Assembly: GCA_021205385.1 (NCBI GenBank)
Contig: JAJPXQ010000030.1
Location: forward strand, 1 to 64,000
Source: Lachnospiraceae bacterium
GTDB taxonomy: Bacteria; Bacillota; Clostridia; Lachnospirales; Lachnospiraceae
DNA length: 64,000 bases
Reading direction: 5' to 3'
Shown here: piece by piece, positions 21,499 to 28,724 of the stretch
Layout of the letters: every line of letters starts with the position of its first letter
How positions within the stretch are numbered: position 1 is the first letter of the stretch
Notes under the pieces: model-generated
Told to the model about the DNA's origin: nothing
Database searches by the model: none
Seen by the model: the letters and a program-made list of their open reading frames with translations, nothing else
Translations under genes and position numbers: made by a program

Positions 21499-21512
21499 TG
21501 AAAGAATCCGCC

Positions 21513-21541
21513 TTGTAATAGCCGGGCTTTTCAGGTAGAAT
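21513..21541 (+). promoter_or_regulatory. Promoter of guaA
   Basis: TTGTAA at 21513-21518 and TAGAAT at 21536-21541 with a 17-bp spacer. No purine riboswitch is seen in the 38-bp leader. Confidence 0.65.
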
Positions 21542-21579
21542 AATAAACGGTAGAAAATGAACAGAGGAGGAAAACCACT

Positions 21580-23121
21580 TTGGCGAGAGAAATGGTCATT
21601 GTACTGGACTTCGGAGGCCAGTACAATCAGCTGATCGCACGCAGGGTCAGGGAATGCAATGTCTACTGTGAGGTGCATCCCTACACGCTGAGCCTCGAGA
21701 AGATCAGGGAGATGAACCCGAAGGGGATTATTTTTACGGGGGGACCGAACAGCGTTTATGATATGGCCTCCCCCCATTATCAGAAGGAAATTTTTGAGAT
21801 CGGAGTGCCGATCCTGGGTATCTGCTATGGGTCTCAGCTCATGGCCTGGGCGCTCGGCGGTGAGGTGAAGACTGCGCCGGTCAGTGAGTACGGGCATACG
21901 CAGGTACAGGTGGACAAGTCCTCTGTGCTGTTCCATGATGTGGAGGAAAATACAGTCGTCTGGATGAGTCACACCGATTACATCGCACAGGCGCCGGAGG
22001 GCTTCCGCGTGACGGCACATTCGGACGTCTGCCCGGTGGCCGCGATGGAATGCCCGGAAAAGAAGTTTTACGCGACGCAGTTCCATCCGGAGGTCATGCA
22101 CACGAAGGAAGGACAGAAGATGCTTCGCAACTTCGTCTACGACGTATGCGGCTGCTCCGGCGACTGGCAGATGGGCTCCTTCGTGGAGGAGACGATTCAG
22201 CAGGTCCGCGAGAAGGTTGGAGACGGAAAAGTGCTCTGTGCGCTGTCCGGCGGTGTCGACTCTTCTGTGGCGGCGGTGCTGCTCTCGAAGGCGATCGGAA
22301 AACAGCTGACCTGCGTCTTCGTCGACCACGGCCTGCTCCGCAAAAATGAGGGCGACGAGGTAGAGGCGGTTTTCGGACCGGACGGCCCCTACGAGCTGAA
22401 TTTCATCCGCGTCAACGCGCAGCAGCGCTATTATGACAAATTAAAGGGCGTGACGGAGCCGGAGGCGAAGCGCAAGATCATCGGCGAAGAGTTCATCCGT
22501 ATCTTCGAGGAGGAAGCGAAGAAGATCGGCGCGGTGGACTTCCTCGTACAGGGCACGATTTATCCCGATGTGATCGAGTCCGGCCTCGGAAAATCTGCTG
22601 TCATCAAATCGCACCACAACGTAGGCGGCCTGCCGGACGTGGTGGATTTCAAGGAAATCATCGAGCCGCTGCGCATGCTCTTCAAGGACGAGGTCCGCAA
22701 GGCCGGACTGGAGCTGGGCATTCCGGAATACCTGGTTTATCGCCAGCCCTTCCCGGGACCGGGACTCGGCATCCGCATCATCGGCGAGGTGACCGAGGAG
22801 AAGGTGCGGATCGTGCAGGACGCGGACTACATTTACCGCGAGGAGATCGCCAAAGCCGGCCTCGACAAAGGCCTGGGGCAGTATTTTGCCGGCCTGACCA
22901 ATATGCGTTCTGTGGGCGTCATGGGAGATTTCCGCACCTACGACTACGCGGTGGCGCTGCGCGCGGTGAATACGAGCGATTTCATGACCGCGGAGTGCGC
23001 GCAGATCCCGTATGAGGTGCTCTTTAAAGTGACGAACCGGATCATCAATGAGGTGAAGGGCGTGAACAGAGTCATGTATGATCTGACGAGCAAACCGCCC
23101 GGGACAATAGAGTTCGAGTAA
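21580..23121 (+). CDS. guaA: GMP synthase (glutamine-hydrolysing)
   Basis: Converts XMP to GMP with glutamine and ATP. The 513-residue protein has the class I amidotransferase domain with nucleophile cysteine 82 in GICYGSQ and a FHPEV histidine/glutamate motif, then the ATP pyrophosphatase domain with the PP-loop [10 protein letters not shown], and the C-terminal dimerisation domain ending [10 protein letters not shown]. The start is TTG at 21580 after AGAGGAGG; no ATG lies in a fitting position. Confidence 0.97.
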   Translation: MAREMVIVLDFGGQYNQLIARRVRECNVYCEVHPYTLSLEKIREMNPKGIIFTGGPNSVYDMASPHYQKEIFEIGVPILGICYGSQLMAWALGGEVKTAPVSEYGHTQVQVDKSSVLFHDVEENTVVWMSHTDYIAQAPEGFRVTAHSDVCPVAAMECPEKKFYATQFHPEVMHTKEGQKMLRNFVYDVCGCSGDWQMGSFVEETIQQVREKVGDGKVLCALSGGVDSSVAAVLLSKAIGKQLTCVFVDHGLLRKNEGDEVEAVFGPDGPYELNFIRVNAQQRYYDKLKGVTEPEAKRKIIGEEFIRIFEEEAKKIGAVDFLVQGTIYPDVIESGLGKSAVIKSHHNVGGLPDVVDFKEIIEPLRMLFKDEVRKAGLELGIPEYLVYRQPFPGPGLGIRIIGEVTEEKVRIVQDADYIYREEIAKAGLDKGLGQYFAGLTNMRSVGVMGDFRTYDYAVALRAVNTSDFMTAECAQIPYEVLFKVTNRIINEVKGVNRVMYDLTSKPPGTIEFE

Positions 23122-23133
23122 ACAGAGAAATGT

Positions 23134-23176
23134 CCGGAATGCCTTATTTTATAAGGAATCCGGGCATTTTTATATG
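23134..23176 (+). terminator. Terminator of guaA
   Basis: CCGGAATGCCTTA pairs with TAAGGAATCCGG through one bulge, followed by GCATTTTTATA. Confidence 0.65.
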
Positions 23177-23244
23177 CCGTTTGCGTGCATTTTGAGTACA
23201 AAATTTGTAATCAGGTGTTGCCAGTGCCTTATGGGTTAGGAATG

Positions 23245-23273
23245 TTGCGTTTCCCGATTTGCTGTGCTACACT
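23245..23273 (+). promoter_or_regulatory. Possible promoter of the K+ channel gene
   Basis: TTGCGT at 23245-23250, 17 bp, then TACACT at 23268-23273. It is the best match in the 244-bp gap after guaA, but its elements are weak and it lies 92 bp from the gene. Confidence 0.4.
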
Positions 23274-23365
23274 TGATAGCAACTAATTAATAATATTCGC
23301 CGAAAGATCGACCAGATGACGATATTTGTACACGCATACAGAATAAGAAAGAACAAAAACGGAAA

Positions 23366-24088
23366 ATGAAAAACAAGATTTATGAGATTATTGAGAAAAG
23401 CGAAAACGGAAACAGACTCAGTTCATTATACGATATTTTTATGTTGATCACTATCGTATGCAGTCTTGTCCCGCTGGCTTTTAAAAATTCAACGTCTCTG
23501 TTTGATCTGGTGGATAAAGTAACGGTTGCAATATTTATTATTGACTATGTGTTAAGAGAGTTTACTGCTGATCTGAAGTTGCGAAAGGGTGCAGTATCTT
23601 TTGTGCTTTATCCGTTCACGCCTATGGCAATTATAGATTTACTGTGCATTCTTCCTTCGTTTTCCGTTCTGGCGTCTGGATTTAAGATTTTGAAGATTGT
23701 TCGCCTGTTCCGCACTTTCAGGGTATTTCGGTCCTTTAAGCTGTTACGTTACTCTAAGAGCATTACAATCATTTTGAATGTAATCCGATCCCAAAGTGCA
23801 GCTTTATTGACTGTTTGTGGACTTGCCTGCGGTTATGTATTGATTTCTGCATTGATTGTATTTAATGTGGAGCCGGATACATTCAATTCATTTTTTGATG
23901 CCATCTATTGGGCTACAGTTAGTCTCACTACTATGGGTTATGGAGATATTTATCCGGTATCCACGGCTGGACGAGTTGTTACGATGTTATCATCTTTTGT
24001 AGGTATCGCAATTGTTGCCTTGCCATCAGGCATTATTACGGCCGGATATATGGATGAAATAAGAAAAAATCAAGAAGGTACATGTTGA
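23366..24088 (+). CDS. Voltage-gated-like potassium channel (ion transporter family)
   Basis: The 240-residue membrane protein has an S4-like voltage sensor with repeated arginines (IVRLFRTFRVFRSFKLLRYS), a pore helix and the selectivity filter TTMGYGD, followed by an S6 helix (GIAIVALPSGIITAGYM). Hydrophobic segments before the sensor fit S1-S3. Length and order match small bacterial Kv-type channels without a cytoplasmic regulatory domain. The ATG at 23366 has only a weak GGAAA site. It is the first gene of the AT-richer accessory island. Confidence 0.88.
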   Translation: MKNKIYEIIEKSENGNRLSSLYDIFMLITIVCSLVPLAFKNSTSLFDLVDKVTVAIFIIDYVLREFTADLKLRKGAVSFVLYPFTPMAIIDLLCILPSFSVLASGFKILKIVRLFRTFRVFRSFKLLRYSKSITIILNVIRSQSAALLTVCGLACGYVLISALIVFNVEPDTFNSFFDAIYWATVSLTTMGYGDIYPVSTAGRVVTMLSSFVGIAIVALPSGIITAGYMDEIRKNQEGTC

Positions 24089-24126
24089 GATGGTAAAGCA
24101 GATTGTAGAGAATGAGGCGAAGAATG

Positions 24127-24363
24127 ATGAAGACACTGAATGAATATATGACGATGTCTTATCGTATGAAAATCGCAGAGGATAGGGATGAGGGCGGATA
24201 TGTGGTTTCTTTTCCTGACTTGCTGGGATGCCTTACTTGTGGCGAGACCGTGGAATCAGCGGTGGCTAATGCTATAGATGCAAAAAAAGCATGGTTGGAG
24301 ACGGCCATCGAAGATGGAATAGAAATTCAGGAACCGGATTCCTTGGAGGATTATACGGGATAG
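24127..24363 (+). CDS. HicB-family antitoxin-like protein, without HicA
   Basis: The 78-residue protein has the HicB fold signature: MKIAEDRDEGGYVVSFPDL followed by LGCLTCGETVESAVANAIDA and WLETAIEDG. HicB antitoxins neutralise the HicA mRNA nuclease. No HicA reading frame lies upstream or downstream, and the C-terminal DNA-binding extension of longer HicB proteins is absent. GAGGCGAAG lies ahead of ATG codons at 24124 and 24127; the start could be either. It is probably an orphan relic or an antitoxin acting on a distant toxin. Confidence 0.75.
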   Translation: MKTLNEYMTMSYRMKIAEDRDEGGYVVSFPDLLGCLTCGETVESAVANAIDAKKAWLETAIEDGIEIQEPDSLEDYTG

Positions 24364-24390
24364 TTTAAGGGTTTTGATGGAGGTGAAGGC

Positions 24391-24597
24391 ATGTCTGAAA
24401 AAAAATTGAATAATACCATATTCCTTATGTATCTTGTTACCGATAGTTACTGCAAAGCGCATAATATTACGACAAGAGAATTTTTGGACTTAGAAAAAAA
24501 ATATGCCATATTAAATTATGTATCAGAGTGTCCGGACATTTTTGACAGTATGACGGAAGGGGAGATGGTACAGGAGGTTGAGCAGTATGTTTCCTGA
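24391..24597 (+). CDS. DUF3791-like small protein
   Basis: A 68-residue protein (MSEKKLNNTIFLMYLVTDSY and on to EGEMVQEVEQYV) similar to DUF3791 proteins, which in many Firmicutes precede a DUF3990 gene. GGAGGTGAAGG precedes the ATG. It overlaps the next start by 11 bp, the arrangement of coupled toxin-antitoxin-like pairs. The function is unknown; an antitoxin role is inferred from gene order. Confidence 0.6.
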   Translation: MSEKKLNNTIFLMYLVTDSYCKAHNITTREFLDLEKKYAILNYVSECPDIFDSMTEGEMVQEVEQYVS

Positions 24598-24691
24598 AAT
24601 AAAAACAACTCTTTATCATGATACAGTCTCTGAAATTATGTCTGTAGATGTCAATGCCGGAAGAAACCGAAAGGATTTTGGTAAGGGATAG
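24587..24691 (+). pseudogene. DUF3990 gene remnant, N-terminal 34 residues
   Basis: The frame starts at ATG 24587 after CAGGAGG and reads MFPEIKTTLYHDTVSEIMSV, then DVNAGRNRKDFGKG and a stop. The LYH...GR...DFGKG pattern is the start of DUF3990, a domain related to ADP-ribosyltransferase folds, normally 150 or more residues and continuing with GFY. The remainder is missing, so the likely toxin is inactivated. Confidence 0.55.
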
Positions 24692-24757
24692 GAAAGCAGG
24701 AAGTTGCAGATGCTGTGGTAAAAAGTATTCGGGAAATAGATTGGCGGGGAGCATTGT

Positions 24758-25006
24758 ATGACAGAGGGAAAAGCTCGGGTTACATTAGGACTTTCGGTTG
24801 TGACATTTACAAAATATCTGATGGGGCGTTTTAATCTATCACATGAAGATGCTTATAAGAAACTGATTAATACAGATTTCTTTGAGCGTTTGAATGATCT
24901 TGAAACAGGTTTGTATTTAGAACCGGATCAGTATCTGTGTAAGGCGTGCGTTCTGGAGCTGGAACAGGGGAAGGCAGCCATGTATGACTTTATCAACGAA
25001 GAATAA
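24758..25006 (+). CDS. Small protein of unknown function following the DUF3990 remnant
   Basis: An 82-residue, mostly helical protein (VVTFTKYLMGRFNLSHEDAY, later LEQGKAAMYDFINEE) with a GGGGAG site before the ATG. It may be a second DUF3791-like partner of the decayed DUF3990 module, since such modules often carry a small gene on each side. I do not recognise a defined function. Confidence 0.5.
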   Translation: MTEGKARVTLGLSVVTFTKYLMGRFNLSHEDAYKKLINTDFFERLNDLETGLYLEPDQYLCKACVLELEQGKAAMYDFINEE

Positions 25007-25045
25007 TGTAAGGGTTAGAATTAAATCGTTATAAAATGAAAAGAG

Positions 25046-25090
25046 GGTGTCTCAAAAGTCGCGAAAATGACTTGAGGGCCCCCTTGTTCT
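25046..25090. repeat. Possible IS1182-like insertion sequence end
   Basis: GAGGGTGTCTCAAAAGTC followed by an inverted AAGTC/GACTT pair resembles the terminal repeats of IS1182-type elements. No transposase is nearby, so this would be a solo end or relic. It is a recognition from memory and unsupported by a second end. Confidence 0.25.
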
Positions 25091-25133
25091 TTAGCGTGCT
25101 ATTTGCACACACTTCACGGTAAGTATTTTTTAC

Positions 25134-25167
25134 AGTAAGCGTCCCCAATTTAGGCGCTTACTTTTTA
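25134..25167 (+). terminator. Terminator before the duplicated promoter
   Basis: AGTAAGCG pairs with CGCTTACT around a 13-base loop, followed by a TTTTTA run. It insulates the promoter at 25207 from upstream genes. Confidence 0.65.
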
Positions 25168-25190
25168 TGCAAAGCTTATAACACAACTGT

Positions 25191-25242
25191 ATACAGTAAA
25201 TATATCTTGAAATGAATATACTAATAATATATAATATATACA
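25191..25242 (+). repeat. 52-bp promoter-bearing direct repeat, copy 1
   Basis: Matches 27701-27752 at 49 of 52 positions, in the same orientation and 2510 bp apart. It contains TTGAAA (25207-25212), a 17-bp spacer and TATAAT (25230-25235). A perfect 12-bp palindrome ACTGTATACAGT (25186-25197) overlaps its left end and is absent from copy 2. It drives the unknown genes starting at 25273. Confidence 0.8.
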
Positions 25243-25272
25243 TAATAAAAGAATGTGAATGGAGTTTGCCGG

Positions 25273-25443
25273 ATGAAGAATCAGATATTTGTGATTGGAC
25301 TGGATATGGAAAATAAATCTGCTGAGGAAATCGCGCGGGATGCGGCGGTCCAGATCGTCGCGATTACAGACGATTTGTATCAAAAGCAGAAGGAAACAGA
25401 GCAAACGTCGAGGGGAGAGCGCATGAATGAGAACTGTTTATGA
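25273..25443 (+). CDS. Small hypothetical protein
   Basis: A 56-residue acidic protein, MKNQIFVIGLDMENKSAEEI then ARDAAVQIVAITDDLYQKQK. I recognise no family. It is the first gene after promoter copy 1 and overlaps the next gene by 17 bp, so the two are probably translated together. The ATG at 25273 has a modest GGAG site 10 bp upstream; an ATG at 25255 is also possible. Confidence 0.5.
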   Translation: MKNQIFVIGLDMENKSAEEIARDAAVQIVAITDDLYQKQKETEQTSRGERMNENCL

Positions 25444-26017
25444 AATTGTCAAATTTTCAAGACCGAAAAAGAAAGAGCTAAGTATCATTGATTGTTTTTC
25501 GGAGTACAACAGATATGATATCACGGATGAAGACGAATGCGAGTCTGGTGAATATATTCGACTTTTTCGGGCAGATGATAGCTATATGGAGAACCTCGTT
25601 GACAGTAGGTTTGCTGTGCAAATGGAACTCCCGCAGATGGTGACGGATTATGAAAAGCTGTATTTGGCTTTGGGCTTTGCTGAGGAATCTGTGAAAAAGA
25701 GACATATTCACTTTGTTCGCAGTAATGGTTGGGATACGTACTGTTCGGATGGGGTGCAGACAAAACAATATAGTATATACGATTTGCAGAACTATGAGAA
25801 AAAGGTAATTAAAAAATGCATTGCCATTAAGATGGAGACTCTTTGGATAAGCAGCGAGGAGTACGTTTACCCTGACAGGGATAGAGTGAACCAGTTTATT
25901 CCGGATATAGATAAATATCGCTATGTACCGATCAACAATCGTATACTCGCGAAAGCGGAAATTCCTTTTTTAATTTATGAGAGGAACAGAGGAAAATGCC
26001 TTATAGAGAAATATTGA
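25427..26017 (+). CDS. Hypothetical protein, 196 residues
   Basis: An uncharacterised, probably soluble protein starting MRTVYEIVKFSRPKKKELSI and rich in aromatic and charged residues; no signal peptide or membrane segment is seen. GAGGGGAGAGCGC lies ahead of the ATG. It overlaps the preceding small gene and shares its promoter. The two may form a toxin/immunity or antitoxin-type pair given the surrounding island, but nothing in the sequence proves this. Confidence 0.55.
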   Translation: MRTVYEIVKFSRPKKKELSIIDCFSEYNRYDITDEDECESGEYIRLFRADDSYMENLVDSRFAVQMELPQMVTDYEKLYLALGFAEESVKKRHIHFVRSNGWDTYCSDGVQTKQYSIYDLQNYEKKVIKKCIAIKMETLWISSEEYVYPDRDRVNQFIPDIDKYRYVPINNRILAKAEIPFLIYERNRGKCLIEKY

Positions 26018-26050
26018 GAAGGGTCTGATAGATAAGACAGGAATGATTTT

Positions 26051-26233
26051 ATGGAACAGCTTAGTATTCGTGTAGAGGATGATGCAAAGGAACTTGGTAG
26101 AGAAAAACGGATTCCGTTTGAAGTATCTGCTGATCCTTTTTATTCAGAGGCTAATATGCAACGCCTTCGCCGTTCTGTAGCACAGATGGAAACAACCGGA
26201 GGTACAGTGCATGAGGCAAATCCGAATGATTAG
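26051..26233 (+). pseudogene. RelB/DinJ-type antitoxin with internal deletion
   Basis: The 60-residue product begins like RelB/DinJ antitoxins (MEQLSIRVEDDAKE) and ends like them (RIPFEVSADPFYSEANMQRL). The middle, which normally holds the ribbon-helix-helix core with a T-A-INIFL motif (about 30 residues), is missing. The DNA-binding domain would not form, so it is most likely a decayed antitoxin. Confidence 0.65.
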
Positions 26234-26309
26234 GGCATGGTCCGACGAAGCATGGGAAGATTTTGAGGAGATGGGTGTTATCGGAAAAATGTATGAAAGA
26301 AGGCGATAG
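26211..26309 (+). pseudogene. YoeB/RelE-type toxin remnant
   Basis: Overlapping the antitoxin end, an ATG at 26211 opens 32 codons reading MRQIRMIRAWSDEAWEDFEE and ending MYERRR. The IRAWSDEAWEDF start is that of Txe/YoeB toxins, which run to about 85-90 residues. The catalytic C-terminal half is gone, so the mRNA interferase is dead. Confidence 0.55.
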
Positions 26310-26311
26310 AT

Positions 26312-26677
26312 GTGGCAGTAGGTATTTGTGAAGTAGATGAAAATAAAAAAATTCTGAGATTAGATCGAGACTGGCTTGGACAGGGATGGGGCTTTAAGGA
26401 TGAGGATGCTTTTGAATATAGATCCAAGGCGCCTTGCTATGTGCCGGAATTATCAGATAAAGTATATACAAGAGAAGACTTTATAAATCTTTGTGATAAT
26501 CAGTCGGAAATTGCAGAATTAATCTTCCATCTCGTAGATTGGCAAAGCCCGGAGACTTTACTTGATGAAGAGATAGTAGAGGGAGAATTAATTATATGTA
26601 AAAACTGTGGCAGAATGTTTAAAAGTTTTTGGAGTGATGAATGCAGCCACTGTGGGACAATAAACTGTAAAGAGTGA
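26312..26677 (+). CDS. Hypothetical protein with a C-terminal zinc ribbon
   Basis: A 121-residue protein with an acidic N-terminal domain and a C-terminal CxxC...CxxC zinc ribbon (CKNCGRMFKSFWSDECSHCG). The start is GTG at 26312 after AAGAAGG. I do not recognise the N-terminal domain. It follows the toxin-antitoxin remnants directly and converges on the class II aldolase gene, with 2 bp between them. Confidence 0.6.
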   Translation: MAVGICEVDENKKILRLDRDWLGQGWGFKDEDAFEYRSKAPCYVPELSDKVYTREDFINLCDNQSEIAELIFHLVDWQSPETLLDEEIVEGELIICKNCGRMFKSFWSDECSHCGTINCKE

Positions 26678-26679
26678 CA

Positions 26680-27321
26680 TTATTTACCGTCCTTCTTGAT
26701 AAGAGTTTTAAGAAGCTCCACTTCCTCATCCGGCAGGGCCTTTTCTCCTCCGAGGATATGCGCCATGATAAGAATCTGCGCTGTTTTCTCTACGGCCTCG
26801 CAGATGGCAAATGCCTTCTGCATGGTCGGAGCCACGGCCAGAAATCCATGATTTTCCAATAATACGGCATCGTGATCAGGCAGATATTTTTCAAATCCCC
26901 TGCTGATCTCGATTGTCCCCGGGGTTCCATAGGGTACCAGGGGTATTTCCTGGAAAAGTTCGAGCATTTCCGCGAAAGCCCTGCTGCATATGGGCTTCCC
27001 CGCAACAGCAAATGCGGTAGCGCAGGCGCTGTGAGTATGAATGCATGTATTTACATCCGGGCGTACCCGATATGCCTGTATGTGCATTTTATATTCCGAT
27101 GAGGGTATCGTGCCGCATTCGGGATTCAGGACTGTCCCGTTCTCATCAAGTTCGACAATCATTTCCGGAGTCATGGTCTCCTTGTCTGCCTGCGACGGCG
27201 TGATGAGATACCGGTCCTCAAAGCGCATGGATACGTTGCCCTCAAACAGGTTTATCATATTGCGGTGATATAATTCCCTCGTAACCTTTACAATGGTTTC
27301 TTTTGCTTCCTGTTTATTCAT
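26680..27321 (-). CDS. Class II aldolase (L-fuculose-phosphate aldolase-like)
   Basis: A zinc-dependent aldolase or adducin-family enzyme of 213 residues. Zinc ligands are seen in CIHTHSACATAFA and LLENHGFLAVAPT, with a glutamate in SRAFAEMLEL, and the N-terminal NLFEGNVSMRF glycine-rich loop binds the phosphate. It probably cleaves a sugar-1-phosphate such as L-fuculose-1-phosphate into DHAP and an aldehyde. The ATG at 27321 follows GAGGAA. It is 10 bp downstream of the XRE regulator gene and cotranscribed with it, an unusual partner; no kinase or isomerase of a fucose pathway is present. Confidence 0.85.
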   Translation of the reverse strand: MNKQEAKETIVKVTRELYHRNMINLFEGNVSMRFEDRYLITPSQADKETMTPEMIVELDENGTVLNPECGTIPSSEYKMHIQAYRVRPDVNTCIHTHSACATAFAVAGKPICSRAFAEMLELFQEIPLVPYGTPGTIEISRGFEKYLPDHDAVLLENHGFLAVAPTMQKAFAICEAVEKTAQILIMAHILGGEKALPDEEVELLKTLIKKDGK

Positions 27322-27331
27322 AATCATTTCC

Positions 27332-27655
27332 TCATTTCCACAGACGGATGGTTTGCAGCAGCTTTTCCTTGTCTTCTGTACTCATTTCTGCCAGTTCATC
27401 CATGATTTCCCGGTCGAGCGCGGAAGCCTGGTATTCAGAATCGATTTTCCCGATCAGAGAATCCAGCGAGATATTCAGAAGCTTTGCGTAATAGACCAGG
27501 ATTCGCAGAGACATCGCGGTCCGGTTGTTCTCCACATTGCTGATATAGCCAGGCGTAACGCCCAGAGAAGCGGCGACCTCAGCCTGTGTCAGTTTTTTCT
27601 GGATGCGGAGTTCTTTCATTTTGCCTCCGAGGTTTTCATAATCATTCTGCGTCAT
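27332..27655 (-). CDS. XRE-family transcriptional regulator
   Basis: A 107-residue regulator with an N-terminal helix-turn-helix (MKELRIQKKLTQAEVAASLG then VTPGYISNVENNRT) and a C-terminal extension with a coiled or helical tail. AGGAGG lies upstream of the ATG at 27655. It is divergent from the NYN gene, and the gap contains promoter-repeat copy 2. A natural reading is that it represses promoter copies 1 and 2; this is inference. Confidence 0.88.
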   Translation of the reverse strand: MTQNDYENLGGKMKELRIQKKLTQAEVAASLGVTPGYISNVENNRTAMSLRILVYYAKLLNISLDSLIGKIDSEYQASALDREIMDELAEMSTEDKEKLLQTIRLWK

Positions 27656-27700
27656 GAGCGGCCTCCTGTAATTGCCCTGGTCAAATAGTCTATAAAAAAT

Positions 27701-27752
27701 ATACTATAAATATATCTTGAAATAAATATACTAATAATATATAATATATACA
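27701..27752 (+). repeat. 52-bp promoter-bearing direct repeat, copy 2
   Basis: Matches 25191-25242 with three mismatches. It contains TTGAAA (27717-27722), 17 bp and TATAAT (27740-27745), directed at the NYN gene, and lies in the divergent gap 46 bp from the XRE start. Confidence 0.8.
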
Positions 27753-27822
27753 AACAGGAACACACGTTTGGCAATTGGGGTAAAGCGAAAGGACATGAAT
27801 GTAAGGGACGGGTTTGGGAGTG

Positions 27823-28494
27823 ATGGGAGATGGAAACAGACTGCATTTTCTGGTTGATTATGAGAATGTGAGGGAAGCGGGGCTGGATGGCGTGGAGTAC
27901 CTGCATGATACGGATATCCTTACGATCTTTTTCAGTGCTGCCTGTAAGAATGCCTCCAGAAGGATGATGGATTCTATCTGGCGATCAGGCTGTGAATTCT
28001 ATGCATACAAATTGAAAAATACCGGGAAAAATGCGCTGGACTTTTATATCGCTACCCGTGTTGGCGAGCTGTTGGGAGCGGGCTTTTCCGGTAAATTAAT
28101 TATCGTAAGCAGAGATAAGGGATATGGAGCGGTGAAGGACTATTGGATGGAGCGGGGGATTCCTTCGGCTCGGATACTGCGGAGCTCTTCTGTGAGGGCC
28201 GGTATCGTTTCTTCCAATGAAAACAGCCTTCGCCAGAAGCGGATCGCTGCGGAATCCGCACAGGTCAGTATTGAGAATGAATATGGGAAATATCAGGAAC
28301 GCCAACGCATAAGGCACAGGCTGGAGGCTATATTCCGCGGCACAGAATATGAAGAGAAGCTTGTGAAAATCTGTGAACTGGCGGAAGAGGAGCAAAAACC
28401 AAAGGATTTATACATTGGCTCGCTGAAACGCTTCGGGAGAACAGATGGAACGAAGATATACAGGTACCTGAAGCAATTGGATGTGAGTGCATGA
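27823..28494 (+). CDS. NYN (PIN-like) domain protein
   Basis: The 223-residue protein begins HFLVDYENVREAGLDG, the first acidic site of NYN/PIN-like nucleases; later ALDFYIATRVGEL and IIVSRDKGYGAVKDYW supply the second and third. These domains are metal-dependent RNases. The C-terminal 100 residues are basic and helical (KYQERQRIRHRLEAIFRGTE) and may bind nucleic acid. An ATG at 27823 is chosen over a GTG at 27820. It is transcribed from promoter copy 2, divergent from the XRE regulator. A role in RNA cleavage under XRE control, possibly in defence, is inference. Confidence 0.8.
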   Translation: MGDGNRLHFLVDYENVREAGLDGVEYLHDTDILTIFFSAACKNASRRMMDSIWRSGCEFYAYKLKNTGKNALDFYIATRVGELLGAGFSGKLIIVSRDKGYGAVKDYWMERGIPSARILRSSSVRAGIVSSNENSLRQKRIAAESAQVSIENEYGKYQERQRIRHRLEAIFRGTEYEEKLVKICELAEEEQKPKDLYIGSLKRFGRTDGTKIYRYLKQLDVSA

Positions 28495-28570
28495 TCATGG
28501 TAATTGATTTTTTCAATGGATTTATAATAGTGGCTGCGTTATAATAGAAAATAATGTGGAGGTTGAGAAA

Positions 28571-28708
28571 ATGTATGAACTGATCCAGGTCTCCGATCGC
28601 AGTTATTATATCCAGAGTCCGGCAAAGATCGGGCTTGTGAGGCTGAAGGATACGGAGAAACTGGATATAAGTTTTGAGAATAACAGGATGCTCTGGAAGC
28701 AAAAATAA
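28571..28708 (+). pseudogene. MBL-fold metallo-hydrolase, N-terminal remnant
   Basis: After GGAGGTTGAGAAA, an ATG at 28571 opens 45 codons beginning MYELIQVSDRSYYIQSPAKI then GLVRL. This matches the start of a metallo-beta-lactamase-fold family of about 300 residues. The sequence then loses similarity, apparently through a frameshift, and the HxHxDH metal site is missing. Confidence 0.5.
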
Positions 28709-28724
28709 AAGGACAGGAAAGTAC

